From positions 1-62,455 of the forward strand of contig JAUWBH010000012.1 in NCBI GenBank assembly GCA_030605085.1: a stretch of 62,455 bases of DNA, in the 5' to 3' direction. Position numbers and translations under genes: made by a program. This document shows positions 18,956-27,928 of this stretch, piece by piece (positions within the stretch are counted from its first letter, which is position 1; each line of letters starts with the position of its first letter). The notes beneath the pieces were generated by a model. The model saw nothing but the letters and a program-made list of their open reading frames with translations. It made no database searches and had not been told where the DNA came from. The DNA comes from Promethearchaeota archaeon (GTDB lineage: Archaea; Asgardarchaeota; Lokiarchaeia; Sigynarchaeales; SOKP01).

Positions 18956-20350
18956 ATGTCTGAATTAGATTTTCCAGTGCGAAATACTAAAAGAATGGTA
19001 TACTTTTCGTTAGGTGGGATTGTCGGGGGATTACTATATGCTATGTTCAACCAAATTCAATTCTTTGCAGTGTCTCTGCTTTTAATCCCTCAATTCACGA
19101 TTGCTTTGATTTTCTTAATATATTCAATCGTAGATGGTGCAAATGACCCGATTATTGGATATTTTGCTGATAGATCCAAGAAGTTTACGGAAAAATGGGG
19201 TAAGCGGTTTCCTTGGATTATGGCTGGTACAATTTTAGCTCCGATATTTCTTATTATGTGTTTCATTCCAATAAGCACAGAATCCATTATATTATCAGCT
19301 ATAATACTAACTATTTTAATATGTGTCTATGAATCTCTTAGAACTGTTGCTGAGATTAATCTCAATGCATTATTTCCAGATATGTTTCGTGGAGAGTGGC
19401 AAAGACGCAAAGTCACTACAATAATGATCATTACAGGCGTAATTACTAGTTTATTAGGGATTATTTTAATTCCATTATTATTATCTGCTTTGGGAGGAGT
19501 TACTCAAATCAGTGCTTATTTTGGAACTGTTATAATACTTGTAGTTATTGTTTATATAATAATAATTCCTTTTAGTTTCGGAGTTAAGGAACCCGATGAC
19601 ATGAAAGAATTTAGGACTAGATTAGATGTTGAAAAAAAAAGTACATCTCCCGTCAAGGAAGTAGTAACTCGAGTTTTTAAAGATAGAAATTGGATGGCAT
19701 TTACTTTTGCGTATTTCTTTTTTACTATTGCGGGCTATTGTCTATTAGCGGGAGTCAATTTTTACGTCATACATGGATTAGGACTTGACATAAGTGCAAC
19801 TATAGTTCCACTATTAGGAGCTCTTGTAATGGGTATCGTTTCAATACCTATTTTTTCAAAGATTGCAAAGAAGCTTGGAGCAAAAATTGGCTATTTTATC
19901 GGTTTAGCATTATTTGGAGCCTTTTTCATTTTATTCTTTATATTTGTCAATGACATTATAGCATTTACAATATTGTTTCTATTAGTGGGTTTGGCTAGTG
20001 GTGGTCTTAATTTCATGTATAATCTTATCTCTAGCGAAGCAATGGATAATGCTGTTGTGACTTCAGGTAAACGTGAAGAGGCCACCTATAACGGAATCTT
20101 GCGCATTTTCTCAGGATTCTGCTACTTCTTTCAAGCACTCATTTTTGCTATAGTAAGTTTTTATAGTGGATACGACCCCTCAAAAGGAGCCAATCAAACT
20201 GAAACTGCTAAATTGGGTTTAAAAATACAAATGTCTCTCATACCTTTTTTCCTAATCATTATAAGCATGATTATAATAATTGTGCTTTACAAAATTACTA
20301 AAGAAGATGCTGAAGCAAATAAAAAAAAGTTGATAGAATTAAAACTCTAA
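18956..20350 (+). CDS. GPH/MFS-type sugar:cation symporter
   Basis: 464 residues with about twelve membrane segments. It has the GPH (glycoside-pentoside-hexuronide) cytoplasmic loop signature: NDPIIGYFADRSKKFTEKWGKRFPW after segment 2. FRGEWQRRK after segment 4 is also typical of the MFS_2 group. These proteins import sugars, glycosides or sulfonates with Na+ or H+. It is the same length and family as the interrupted gene at 49753. Expression should be controlled by the divergent TetR protein through the palindrome in the promoter. The neighbouring GH63 hydrolase and ThDP enzymes hint at carbohydrate or 2-oxoacid use, but the substrate is not visible. Confidence 0.85.
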   Translation: MSELDFPVRNTKRMVYFSLGGIVGGLLYAMFNQIQFFAVSLLLIPQFTIALIFLIYSIVDGANDPIIGYFADRSKKFTEKWGKRFPWIMAGTILAPIFLIMCFIPISTESIILSAIILTILICVYESLRTVAEINLNALFPDMFRGEWQRRKVTTIMIITGVITSLLGIILIPLLLSALGGVTQISAYFGTVIILVVIVYIIIIPFSFGVKEPDDMKEFRTRLDVEKKSTSPVKEVVTRVFKDRNWMAFTFAYFFFTIAGYCLLAGVNFYVIHGLGLDISATIVPLLGALVMGIVSIPIFSKIAKKLGAKIGYFIGLALFGAFFILFFIFVNDIIAFTILFLLVGLASGGLNFMYNLISSEAMDNAVVTSGKREEATYNGILRIFSGFCYFFQALIFAIVSFYSGYDPSKGANQTETAKLGLKIQMSLIPFFLIIISMIIIIVLYKITKEDAEANKKKLIELKL

Positions 20351-20362
20351 ACTTTTACCTTA

Positions 20363-20374
20363 TTTTTTTTTTTT
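20363..20374 (+). terminator. T-run terminator after the transporter
   Basis: Twelve consecutive T residues, 13 nt after the transporter stop codon, as in intrinsic archaeal termination. Confidence 0.5.
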
Positions 20375-20476
20375 ATGTGGAGCCTTGTCTTTATCCTTAT
20401 TTACCTTATCCTCTTGCTTAAATATTTAAGTTTTCAAAATAGTAAAAAAAATAAAAGTTGTGATCAGTTGTCAAAA

Positions 20477-20520
20477 AATGTCAAAAATCAGTAATGAATT
20501 TGACAATAAATAATTACTGA
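20477..20520. repeat. nested inverted repeats
   Basis: TCAGTAAT (20488-20495) is inverted at 20513-20520 (ATTACTGA). Overlapping it, TGTCAAA (20479-20485) is inverted at 20499-20505 (TTTGACA). The two dyads share sequence, so only one could pair at a time. It lies between convergent gene remnants, far from any start codon; it could be a transcript-end structure or a protein site. Confidence 0.35.
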
Positions 20521-20575
20521 CCACAGTGTTACTAGCATAAAAGTAAAAATAAAAAAATTAAATTTTTTTGACTTT

Positions 20576-20773
20576 CTATTTTTCCTCTTTTATTAGCAAT
20601 TTCGCAACTCGTTCCGGTAAAAGCCACCCTAAATAGTTAGTAAAAGCATTCATTACATTTAGAGTCCTTGTAAGCATTATTATAAATTCTGTATCAGGGA
20701 AGAACATCCCTATTAATGCAGAAATAATTCCTATTATTATCGCAATTAATAAAAAAATATCCCCTTTTAGCCA
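20576..20773 (-). pseudogene. 3' remnant of a small membrane-protein gene
   Basis: An open frame of 65 codons with a sensible protein sequence but no ATG, GTG or TTG at its head: it begins right after two stop codons (TAATAA) with WLKGDIFLLIAIIIG. It contains one hydrophobic segment (FLLIAIIIGIISALIGMFF) and an amphipathic C terminus ending GWLLPERVAKLLIKEEK. Internal ATGs would leave only 43 residues or fewer. It looks like the preserved 3' end of a gene whose 5' part was lost. I do not recognise the family. Confidence 0.6.
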
Positions 20774-20912
20774 TTTTTATTAAATCAATTTTTTAATAAA
20801 ATAAATATTGGTAAGAGAGTATTTTAAATTAACATTTAAGAATGTTTCTTTGTAAACCATTAAGATTGATCAATCATAATCTCGAATTTTAAAGTTTAAT
20901 TAGATTTGAATT

Positions 20913-20933
20913 ATTAGATAATTATTTATATAA
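20913..20933 (+). promoter_or_regulatory. promoter element of ThDP paralog 2
   Basis: The 21-nt sequence ATTAGATAATTATTTATATAA ends 51 nt before the ATG. The identical 21-mer occurs at the same distance upstream of paralog 3. TTATTTATATAA fits an archaeal TATA box, and the preceding bases would be the BRE or an activator site. Confidence 0.6.
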
Positions 20934-20983
20934 TAAAAACCAAAAATTGTATCAATTACTTCACTTTTTAATGTGGTAAACTC

Positions 20984-22699
20984 ATGGAAGAAAGAAAGGA
21001 AATGATTAACGGTGGGGATGTATTGATTAAATGCCTCCTTGAAGAGAACATTCGATACATGTTTGGAATCCCTGGTGGACAAATCCTAAATATGTACGAT
21101 GCAATTTATAGATGGGGGAAGGAAAAAGGCATTAATACCGTATTGTTTCGACACGAACAAGCAGCAGCGCACGCTGCGGACGCATGGGCGAGAGTTACAA
21201 ATACTCCTGGAGTTTGTTTTGGCACAGTAGGACCGGGCGCTACTCATCTTGTTCCTGGCGTTGGAGCCGCGTGGAGCGATAACATGCCAGTTATAGCGAT
21301 CATTCCCCAAGTCAATAGTATGTACGAAGACTCATTTACCTTACAAGGAAATCTAGATCAAATTACGATGTTCAAACCAATAACGAAATATCAAAAGAGC
21401 GTTCGCAAACTAGAAGATATTCCAGACGCCGTTCATAAAGTATTTAGGGAAGCTACTGGAGGTCGACCACAACCAGTATTGTTAGAGATTTTTGAAGATG
21501 CTTTTCTTGAGGAGATTGAAGAAGAAAAAGTTACTATATTAACAGCTAATAGATATAGGGCAATCGAAAAACCAGCTATAAATGGTGAGTTAGTGAAAAA
21601 GGCTTTAGATCTTTTATTAAATGCTGAAAAACCATTGATAGTTTCAGGGGGAGGTGTTATGCGAGCAGCTGCGTGGGACGAGCTACAAGAATTCGCTGAA
21701 TACTTACATATTCCGGTAATTACTACGGTTAACGGGATAGGTACGATTTCAAACAAATCCAAATGTTTAATTGGTGCTACAATAGGTACAAATGCTATTA
21801 TGCAAGCAGCAAGCGGGGCAGATGTAATTTTAAGCTTGGGCTGTAGATTTTCTTATTCAATGGGGCACGGACAAGCACCAATATGGAAAGATTCCCAAAA
21901 AATGATACATGTTGACATCGATCCAGCTATGATTGGACGAAATAAACAGATTATTCTTGGAATAGTAGGAGATTGTAAAATGTTTCTAAAGCAAATCCTT
22001 GCGGAAGTCAAGAAAACTAATAATATTGAAAAAAGAGAATGGTTGGACACACTTATAGGATTAAGGCAACAACATATCGCTGCGATACTAAAAAAAGCGT
22101 CCAAAGATACTGTTCCAATTGCCCCTCAAAGAATGATTAAGGAAGTCTTTGAATTTATGGACGAAGATGCTATACTAATTGCCGATGGAGGTGATATTGT
22201 ATTTTTTACGGCGCCCCAATTTGATATTCACAAACCTCGACCCCCGCTATCCACATTAGTACCAGTTGGTATGGGTCATTTAGGTGTATCTGTTCCATTC
22301 GCTATTGGAGCAAAACTAGCAAAGCCCGACAAACAAGTAATCACTATCTCTGGCGATGGAGCTTTCATGATAAATATTCAAGATTTAGAAACGGCGGTAA
22401 GATTGGGACTAAAGAATCTGATATTTGTAATTGGGAATAACTCAAGTTGGGGAACAATCAAATCTGGTCAAAAAATAGTAATGAAGAAAAGATATATCGA
22501 CGTAGATTTCCCAGAATTTGACTTTGGGAAATGTGCTGAAGGATTTGGTTGCTATGGGGAAGTGGTCACCGATCCTAATGAAATAAAACCTGCGTTAACG
22601 CGCGCTAAAAACTCGAATAAGCCAGCTGTAATAGACGTTAAAATTAAATTCGATACCCCCGACGGTACAAAATTATTGCTTTCGCTTGGAATTCTTTAA
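20984..22699 (+). CDS. acetolactate-synthase-like ThDP enzyme, paralog 2
   Basis: 571 residues, colinear with paralog 1 over its whole length. It keeps the catalytic Glu (LFRHEQAAAHAADAWAR), the central domain and the ThDP motif (GDGAFMINIQDLETAV...NN). It differs in the substrate-facing loop NNSSWGTIKSGQK and in GDIVFFTAPQFDIHKP, where paralogs 1 and 3 have GDIAAYTIEQ/GDIAAFAVEQ. Paralog 2 is therefore the outlier and may use another 2-oxoacid. It has its own promoter element and terminates at a T-run (22701-22708), so it is expressed as a separate unit from paralog 3. Confidence 0.8.
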   Translation: MEERKEMINGGDVLIKCLLEENIRYMFGIPGGQILNMYDAIYRWGKEKGINTVLFRHEQAAAHAADAWARVTNTPGVCFGTVGPGATHLVPGVGAAWSDNMPVIAIIPQVNSMYEDSFTLQGNLDQITMFKPITKYQKSVRKLEDIPDAVHKVFREATGGRPQPVLLEIFEDAFLEEIEEEKVTILTANRYRAIEKPAINGELVKKALDLLLNAEKPLIVSGGGVMRAAAWDELQEFAEYLHIPVITTVNGIGTISNKSKCLIGATIGTNAIMQAASGADVILSLGCRFSYSMGHGQAPIWKDSQKMIHVDIDPAMIGRNKQIILGIVGDCKMFLKQILAEVKKTNNIEKREWLDTLIGLRQQHIAAILKKASKDTVPIAPQRMIKEVFEFMDEDAILIADGGDIVFFTAPQFDIHKPRPPLSTLVPVGMGHLGVSVPFAIGAKLAKPDKQVITISGDGAFMINIQDLETAVRLGLKNLIFVIGNNSSWGTIKSGQKIVMKKRYIDVDFPEFDFGKCAEGFGCYGEVVTDPNEIKPALTRAKNSNKPAVIDVKIKFDTPDGTKLLLSLGIL

Positions 22700-22757
22700 T
22701 TTTTTTTTAATTTTTCTCCATCGTAGACATTTTAGCTTTATTTCCACAATTTAACGA

Positions 22758-22778
22758 TTAGATAATTATTTATATAAC
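22758..22778 (+). promoter_or_regulatory. promoter element of ThDP paralog 3
   Basis: The same 21-mer as upstream of paralog 2 (ATTAGATAATTATTTATATAA), ending 52 nt before the start codon. Conservation of sequence and distance, while the flanking bases have diverged, points to a functional promoter or regulator site rather than passive duplication. Confidence 0.6.
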
Positions 22779-22829
22779 AAAAAATAAGATTTTATCAATT
22801 ATTTTCATTCAAAAATAAAGTGGAAAATT

Positions 22830-24539
22830 ATGGAAGAAAAAAAGAAAATTAATGGTGGGGATGTGTTGATTAAATGTCTCCTCCAAGAAAACGTAAAATA
22901 TATGTTTGGAATTCCCGGTGGGCAGATCTTAAACATGTACGATGCCATATATAGGTGGGGTCGTGAACAGGGCATAAGTACTATACTATTCCGACACGAA
23001 CAAGCGGCGGCTCATGCGGCAGATGCTTACGCTCGAGTTACAAATAAGCCAGGTGTTTGTTTTGGCACGGTCGGTCCGGGCGCTACTCACCTCGTTCCGG
23101 GTGTAGCAACTGCATGGAGCGACAATATCCCCGTAATTGCCATCGTCCCTCAAGTGAATAGTATGTACGAAGATTCGTTTACTTTACAGGGAAATCTTGA
23201 CCAACTAACAATGTTTAAACCGATTACTAAATATCAAAAGAGCGTTCGCAAACTAGCAGATATTCCTGATGCCGTTCAAAAGGTATTTCGGGAGGCAATT
23301 GGTGGACGACCAAGACCTGTGTTATTAGAGATTTTTGAAGATGCCTTTCTTGAGGAGATTGAAGAGGATAAAATCTCAATTATTTCATCAGATGCTTATA
23401 GAGCCATTGGAAAACCTGCTGTTGATAATAATACTATAAAAAAGGCGTTAGATCTAATATTAAATGCTGAAAAACCTTTAATAGTTTCTGGTGGCGGGGT
23501 TTCACGCTCAGAAGGATGGAGCGAGTTGCAAGAATTCGCAGAATACTTACAAATCCCTGTAATGACTTCTCTCATGGGAATAGGTACGGTATCAAATAAA
23601 TCGAAATGCTTAATCGGTGCATCAATTGCCGGTCCTGGGTTGAAGGCGGCATCTGAGGCTGATGTTGTTTTAACTCTTGGCTGCAAGTTTTCGTATGTAA
23701 TGGGACATGGTCAAGAACCCTTTTGGAAGAACAACCAGACGCATATCCAAGTTGATATCGATCCAACCATTATAGGGCGGGCTAAACCAATAACTTTAGG
23801 CATTGTAAGCGATTGTAAATTGTTTTTAAAGCAAATACTTGAGGAAGTTAAGAAAACTCAAAAAGTGGAAAAAAGTGATTGGTTAAATTCTCTCGCAGAG
23901 ATGAGACAATCAAACATCGATACAACGAATAAAAGAGCATCAAAAGATAAAATACCAATTATTCCAAAAAGATTGGTTAAGGATGTATTGGAATATATAG
24001 ACGACGATGCCATTTTAATTATCGACGGTGGAGATATTGCGGCATTTGCCGTAGAACAAATTGATTTCTACAAGCCAAGAGCACCGCTTTCGACGCTTCA
24101 AGCCGTTTGCATGGGGCATTTAGGCACATCCGTTGGGTATGGTATTGGTGCAAAGCTAGCGAAGCCTGAAAAGCAAGTAATATCAATTTCTGGCGATGGA
24201 AGTTTTATGATAAATATTCAAGATCTCGAAACTACCGTAAGGTTGGGATTGAAAAATTTAACATTTGTAATTGCTAACAACAATGCTTGGGGAATGATAA
24301 AAAGCGGGCAAAAATTAGCCATGGGAAAACGCTTTATTGATGTCGATTTACCAGAATTTGATTTTGCAAAGTGCGCCGAGGGATTTGGCTGCTACTCGGA
24401 AGTCGTTACCGATCCGAACGAAATTAAACCTGCGCTTGATCGGGCGAAAAATTCGGGCAAACCAGCGGTTTTGGACGTTAAAATTCAATTCGCAACACCT
24501 GATGCTACTAAACTTCTTTTATCGATGGGTGTTTTATAA
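22830..24539 (+). CDS. acetolactate-synthase-like ThDP enzyme, paralog 3
   Basis: 569 residues, the third member of the tandem family, with intact Glu motif (LFRHEQAAAHAADAYAR) and ThDP motif (GDGSFMINIQDLETTV...NN). The loop reads NNNAWGMIKSGQK, closer to paralog 1 than to paralog 2. It ends 35 nt before a zinc alcohol dehydrogenase gene, with which it must be co-transcribed. If the enzyme makes an acyloin (acetolactate or acetoin type), the dehydrogenase could reduce or oxidise that product; this is inference from adjacency. No IlvN-type regulatory subunit is present. Confidence 0.8.
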   Translation: MEEKKKINGGDVLIKCLLQENVKYMFGIPGGQILNMYDAIYRWGREQGISTILFRHEQAAAHAADAYARVTNKPGVCFGTVGPGATHLVPGVATAWSDNIPVIAIVPQVNSMYEDSFTLQGNLDQLTMFKPITKYQKSVRKLADIPDAVQKVFREAIGGRPRPVLLEIFEDAFLEEIEEDKISIISSDAYRAIGKPAVDNNTIKKALDLILNAEKPLIVSGGGVSRSEGWSELQEFAEYLQIPVMTSLMGIGTVSNKSKCLIGASIAGPGLKAASEADVVLTLGCKFSYVMGHGQEPFWKNNQTHIQVDIDPTIIGRAKPITLGIVSDCKLFLKQILEEVKKTQKVEKSDWLNSLAEMRQSNIDTTNKRASKDKIPIIPKRLVKDVLEYIDDDAILIIDGGDIAAFAVEQIDFYKPRAPLSTLQAVCMGHLGTSVGYGIGAKLAKPEKQVISISGDGSFMINIQDLETTVRLGLKNLTFVIANNNAWGMIKSGQKLAMGKRFIDVDLPEFDFAKCAEGFGCYSEVVTDPNEIKPALDRAKNSGKPAVLDVKIQFATPDATKLLLSMGVL

Positions 24540-24574
24540 TAAATTTTAATGGCAATTAAGAAGGTGATAAAATA

Positions 24575-25588
24575 ATGAGAGGAGCGTTTTACGAGGGTGT
24601 TCGCAAAATTGTAATAAGGGACGATTTCCCAAAACCTACTATTGAACCAGATGAGGTGTTAATAAAAGTTAAATATTGCGGCATTTGCGGATCGGGCATT
24701 GAATCTTATAAAAAAGCGGGGATGTATTTATCAAGAATCATCATTGGACACGAATTTTCGGGGGAAATTGTTGAAATAGGAGACAAGGTAAAAAAATTAA
24801 AAATTGGAAATCGCGTCACGGCAAATCCAAACCTTCCGTGTAATGATTGTTATTGGTGCGATCGTAATCAAGAGAATATGTGTAAAGTGCACAATAATTG
24901 CCTAGGAACAACGACTAACGGTGCTATGGCGGAATATATTAATGTGAAGGAACATAGAATTCACATTTTGCCTGATTCTGTCTCATTTGAAGAGGGTGCT
25001 ACGATTGAACCGTTAGCAGTTGGTATTTATTCGGTTAACGAGTCTGGTATTAAAATGGGTGAAAACGCTGCCGTTTATGGAACAGAGACTATTGGTTTAA
25101 TGACAATTCAGGCGTTGAATGTAGTAGGCGCTAACATATTTGTCTTAGAGCCCTTAGAATCTAAGCATAAGTTAGCATTAGAATTGGGCGCTGATACCGT
25201 ATTAATCCCTAAAAATTGGAAAAAAATTCATAGATTAACTGATAAAGTAGGTCCAGATCACATATTTGATTGCGTAGGAAAAGGTGAAACAATTATGTCG
25301 TCAATAAATCTCGTTAAAAGAGGTGGACATATAACGGTTGTTGGAATGGATCCAGAACCCTTTGAAATTAAGAACTTTTATGCAATGGCACTTGGGAACA
25401 TCTCATTGAGAAGTATTTATGCCTATATTCAAGATACATTTAAGACTGCTATAAATTTGTTAGAAAAGAAAAAAGTAAATGTTAAGCCGATGATCACTAA
25501 AATAATAAAGTTGGACGATGTTCCCGAAATGTTTGAAATCTTATCGAAGCCACACGATGAAATAAAGGTTCTCGTTGAGATTGATTAA
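24575..25588 (+). CDS. zinc-dependent medium-chain alcohol dehydrogenase
   Basis: 337 residues. The catalytic zinc site CGICGSGIESY (about residue 35) and GHEFSGEIVEIGDKV are present. The complete structural zinc loop C-x2-C-x2-C-x7-C is also present (PCNDCYWCDRNQENMC), unlike in the other dehydrogenase of the window. The coenzyme fold has AVYGTETIGLMTIQ, where the usual GxGxxG is changed to GTETIG, and an acidic residue follows strand 2 (VLEPLE), which fits NAD. Relatives include butanediol, sorbitol and threonine dehydrogenases. It is the second gene of the operon with ThDP paralog 3; a 14-T terminator follows. Confidence 0.85.
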   Translation: MRGAFYEGVRKIVIRDDFPKPTIEPDEVLIKVKYCGICGSGIESYKKAGMYLSRIIIGHEFSGEIVEIGDKVKKLKIGNRVTANPNLPCNDCYWCDRNQENMCKVHNNCLGTTTNGAMAEYINVKEHRIHILPDSVSFEEGATIEPLAVGIYSVNESGIKMGENAAVYGTETIGLMTIQALNVVGANIFVLEPLESKHKLALELGADTVLIPKNWKKIHRLTDKVGPDHIFDCVGKGETIMSSINLVKRGGHITVVGMDPEPFEIKNFYAMALGNISLRSIYAYIQDTFKTAINLLEKKKVNVKPMITKIIKLDDVPEMFEILSKPHDEIKVLVEID

Positions 25589-25614
25589 TTAATTGAAATA
25601 TTGTTTTAAAATGG

Positions 25615-25628
25615 TTTTTTTTTTTTTT
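25615..25628 (+). terminator. T-run terminator of the ThDP/dehydrogenase operon
   Basis: Fourteen T residues, 27 nt after the dehydrogenase stop codon. Confidence 0.5.
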
Positions 25629-25770
25629 AAATTTATTTAATTCAGTTATAGCTTAAAAGGAAGAACCTGAAAGGAAATTATAGAAAAAAAATAATAATTA
25701 AAAATATTTATAATTCTACTCTTGAATGGAGATTTAATCACCTGCAATTTCTTGATAACTATATTTAGTT
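25629..25770 (-). pseudogene. displaced 3' end of the small membrane-protein gene at 26852
   Basis: This stretch matches 26750-26880 at many positions (for example acTCTTGAATGGAGATTTA and the TTAAAAGGAAGAA block). On the minus strand it encodes KYSYQEIAGD-stop (stop 25734-25736), homologous to KWYSEVSGK-stop, the C terminus of the intact gene. The repeat includes about 100 nt of downstream sequence. The two copies bracket the gene at 25863. Confidence 0.7.
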
Positions 25771-25862
25771 AGAATTAAATATAAAAGAAATTTAATGAGT
25801 ACTAGGCAACATAATTTGCTAGTTAAATCAAAATATAATTAATGATTTTAAAAAGTGATTTT

Positions 25863-26372
25863 ATGACATCAGATATAACTTCAGAAGAAAAAGAAGAAAA
25901 AAAAGAAGAAAAAAAATCTAGTTGGGAAGGCGTTGAGGGTTTAGCTTCTTTCCTAGGAGAGTGGGCATGGATTATATTAATAATAGAAGCCGTTATTTTC
26001 ATTTTCTGGGGAATATTAGGTTTATCTTGGTTTGTTGTAGCAGGATCTGCAGCTCAACAGCCAGGTGCGTACGCAGGTCAAATAGCTTTTTATAGTATTT
26101 ATTATATAATGTATCTCATAGGAGGGATTTTAACAATAGTTCTTGCAATTTTCTTTGTCAAACCACGATTTTCAAATAAATGGGCTGATAAAGATTATGA
26201 TTATTTGTTAAATGATGTTATTAAATTTGGCAATGTTAGGATTCCTACAATGTTAATTATCGGTATTATCATAGATATTTTTCTTCAATTCTGGGGAGGT
26301 CTAATAATTTTAATACCATTGCTATTATTGATTTTCATGGGTCCAAAGGAATATAAATGGAAAGAAGAGTAA
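25863..26372 (+). CDS. integral membrane protein, function unknown
   Basis: 169 residues. A charged N terminus (SEEKEEKKEEKKSSWEG) is followed by three or four hydrophobic segments: WAWIILIIEAVIFIFWGILGL, IAFYSIYYIMYLIGGILTIV and a long C-terminal one, IPTMLIIGIIIDIFLQFWGG and beyond. An in-frame ATG at 25842 would add seven residues, but the ATG at 25863 has AAGTGATTTT before it. The gene is bracketed by two copies of the 3' end of the next membrane gene, so it was probably inserted here. Family not recognised. Confidence 0.6.
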   Translation: MTSDITSEEKEEKKEEKKSSWEGVEGLASFLGEWAWIILIIEAVIFIFWGILGLSWFVVAGSAAQQPGAYAGQIAFYSIYYIMYLIGGILTIVLAIFFVKPRFSNKWADKDYDYLLNDVIKFGNVRIPTMLIIGIIIDIFLQFWGGLIILIPLLLLIFMGPKEYKWKEE

Positions 26373-26465
26373 ATTTCTAACTTTAAATTTTTTTTTTTAT
26401 TTTGCTTGATTCATGCTTTTCGTGAACAAATTATAAGAAATTTTATTAATTAATGTAAAAGAAAT

Positions 26466-26609
26466 TTAAAGGTTAAGAGGTAGTTTTTGTCCTATTTCGT
26501 TTAGCTTCTCTCTTACATTCTCTTGATGGAGTTTTAATTCGTTGTATAACCAATTTAAGAGCCGTAATTTTGAATTGTATATCTCAACTTCCTCTTCAAA
26601 TAATTCCAT
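26466..26609 (-). CDS. small helical protein (47 aa)
   Basis: An unbroken 47-codon frame from ATG (26609) to TAA (26466), starting MELFEEEVEIYNSKLRLL. It has a clean amphipathic-helix pattern, rich in Glu, Leu and Lys, ending GQKLPLNL. No clear ribosome binding site, but the region upstream is TATA-like, so a leaderless transcript is possible. No homolog comes to mind; the main support is coding-like composition in an otherwise A+T-rich spacer. Confidence 0.45.
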   Translation of the reverse strand: MELFEEEVEIYNSKLRLLNWLYNELKLHQENVREKLNEIGQKLPLNL

Positions 26610-26851
26610 TTTAAAATTAATTCGATTTTTTTATGAAATTAAATATTAACGATTCGATGAGACATATTTAACGATGTATTATCAGTATAATATACACTTG
26701 TACAATACATTTTAATTGAATTTGATTTTATTTGAAAAAATCAACATAAAATTATTTAATTCCGTTATGATTTAAAAGGAAGAAATCAGAAGGAAGTAAT
26801 AGGAAAAAAAAAAGTAATTAAATATATATATTTTTACTCTTGAATGGAGAT

Positions 26852-27148
26852 TTACTTACCTGAAACTTCGGAATACCATTTATAACCAAGAATTATTAAA
26901 ACAATTCCAATAATTAAAAATACTACGCCACCAATTATATACATAGTTCCATAAGCCGCCATTTCTCCGGTGGCTCCGGCAGAGTATGCTCCCGCACCAG
27001 CTTCTTCGTAAGCTGCTTGCGTTGTTCCAGCATAACTCACGAGCCATGCTCCATAACCGATATCATAAATTCCCCATATTATACATACTGCTCCAGCAAT
27101 CAAGAGTATAATGCTTACAATTTTTTTAATATCGTCATCCATATCCAT
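26852..27148 (-). CDS. small membrane protein with two transmembrane segments
   Basis: 98 residues: an acidic start MDMDDDIKK, a first hydrophobic segment (IVSIILLIAGAVCIIWGIYDI), an Ala/Gly/Tyr-rich extracellular or lumenal loop (QAAYEEAGAGAYSAGATGEM), and a second segment (MYIIGGVVFLIIGIVLIILG) ending YKWYSEVSGK. The loop's QPGAYAG-like residues resemble the loop of the membrane protein at 25863, so the two may be distantly related. A copy of its 3' end lies 1.1 kb downstream. Confidence 0.65.
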   Translation of the reverse strand: MDMDDDIKKIVSIILLIAGAVCIIWGIYDIGYGAWLVSYAGTTQAAYEEAGAGAYSAGATGEMAAYGTMYIIGGVVFLIIGIVLIILGYKWYSEVSGK

Positions 27149-27345
27149 AAAAATTCATCACTTTAACTTTTAATTAAATTATAATTAAAGAGGTAATATA
27201 AGAATCACGACTTTAATATTTAAAACTTTATTTTCTTTTTTATAAATTAAACCATCAAAACCTTACATATTATATTAATTTGGTTTTTAAATTCGCTAAT
27301 TAAAGAAAATATTAAATAAATATAGACAAAAAAAATCCGAGCTTT

Positions 27346-27759
27346 TTAGGAATTTTTATATTTACCGAGAATTTCGTCGATATTATACACGATATCTTCA
27401 ATTTTCATTCCGTTTATTACCTTATCTAAATGTTGGACTAATTCCTTTGGAAACATACCCACTGACGCGACTTTATTTCTATATTCTTTAAATGTACTTG
27501 AAACCGAATAGGCACTCGTGGATCTTTTCGCGTCAAATTCTGCTAGTACCACTTTTTCAAAAGAATCAATTAATTCCTTGTAAATCTCTTGTTCTAATTT
27601 CTCAAAGTCCCCACCCACCTCTGAAATTAACTGGTCGTAATGGATATTGATTTCTTTTATTTTTCTTTCCCTTTCAGCATTTAATTTGTTAATCGCTGGT
27701 TTAACTTCTTGCTTTTTTAAACTTAAATTCAAAAGTTTTTCTTTTAATTCATCAATCAT
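27346..27759 (-). CDS. coiled-coil protein, function unknown
   Basis: 137 residues starting MIDELKEKLLNLSLKKQ. Long helices with heptad spacing (residues 1-70) are followed by a less regular C terminus (MKIEDIVYNIDEILGKYKNS). The frame can be extended by 13 residues to 27798, but that extension (MRNFLNKFYYFSL) lies in TATA-like DNA and is probably promoter. No domain recognised. It is soluble and neutral to acidic. Confidence 0.6.
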   Translation of the reverse strand: MIDELKEKLLNLSLKKQEVKPAINKLNAERERKIKEINIHYDQLISEVGGDFEKLEQEIYKELIDSFEKVVLAEFDAKRSTSAYSVSSTFKEYRNKVASVGMFPKELVQHLDKVINGMKIEDIVYNIDEILGKYKNS

Positions 27760-27928
27760 GAGACTAAAATAATAGAATTTATTTAAAAAGTTTCTCAATT
27801 TGAATTTCCTAATTAAAATTAATACCTCGCAGAATAGAAAAAAAATAGGAAAAAAAATAAAAATCTTTACTTAATTTTATGTTTTTTGTTTATCACATAA
27901 TTAGCAAAACCGGTTTCTTCAAAAATGG

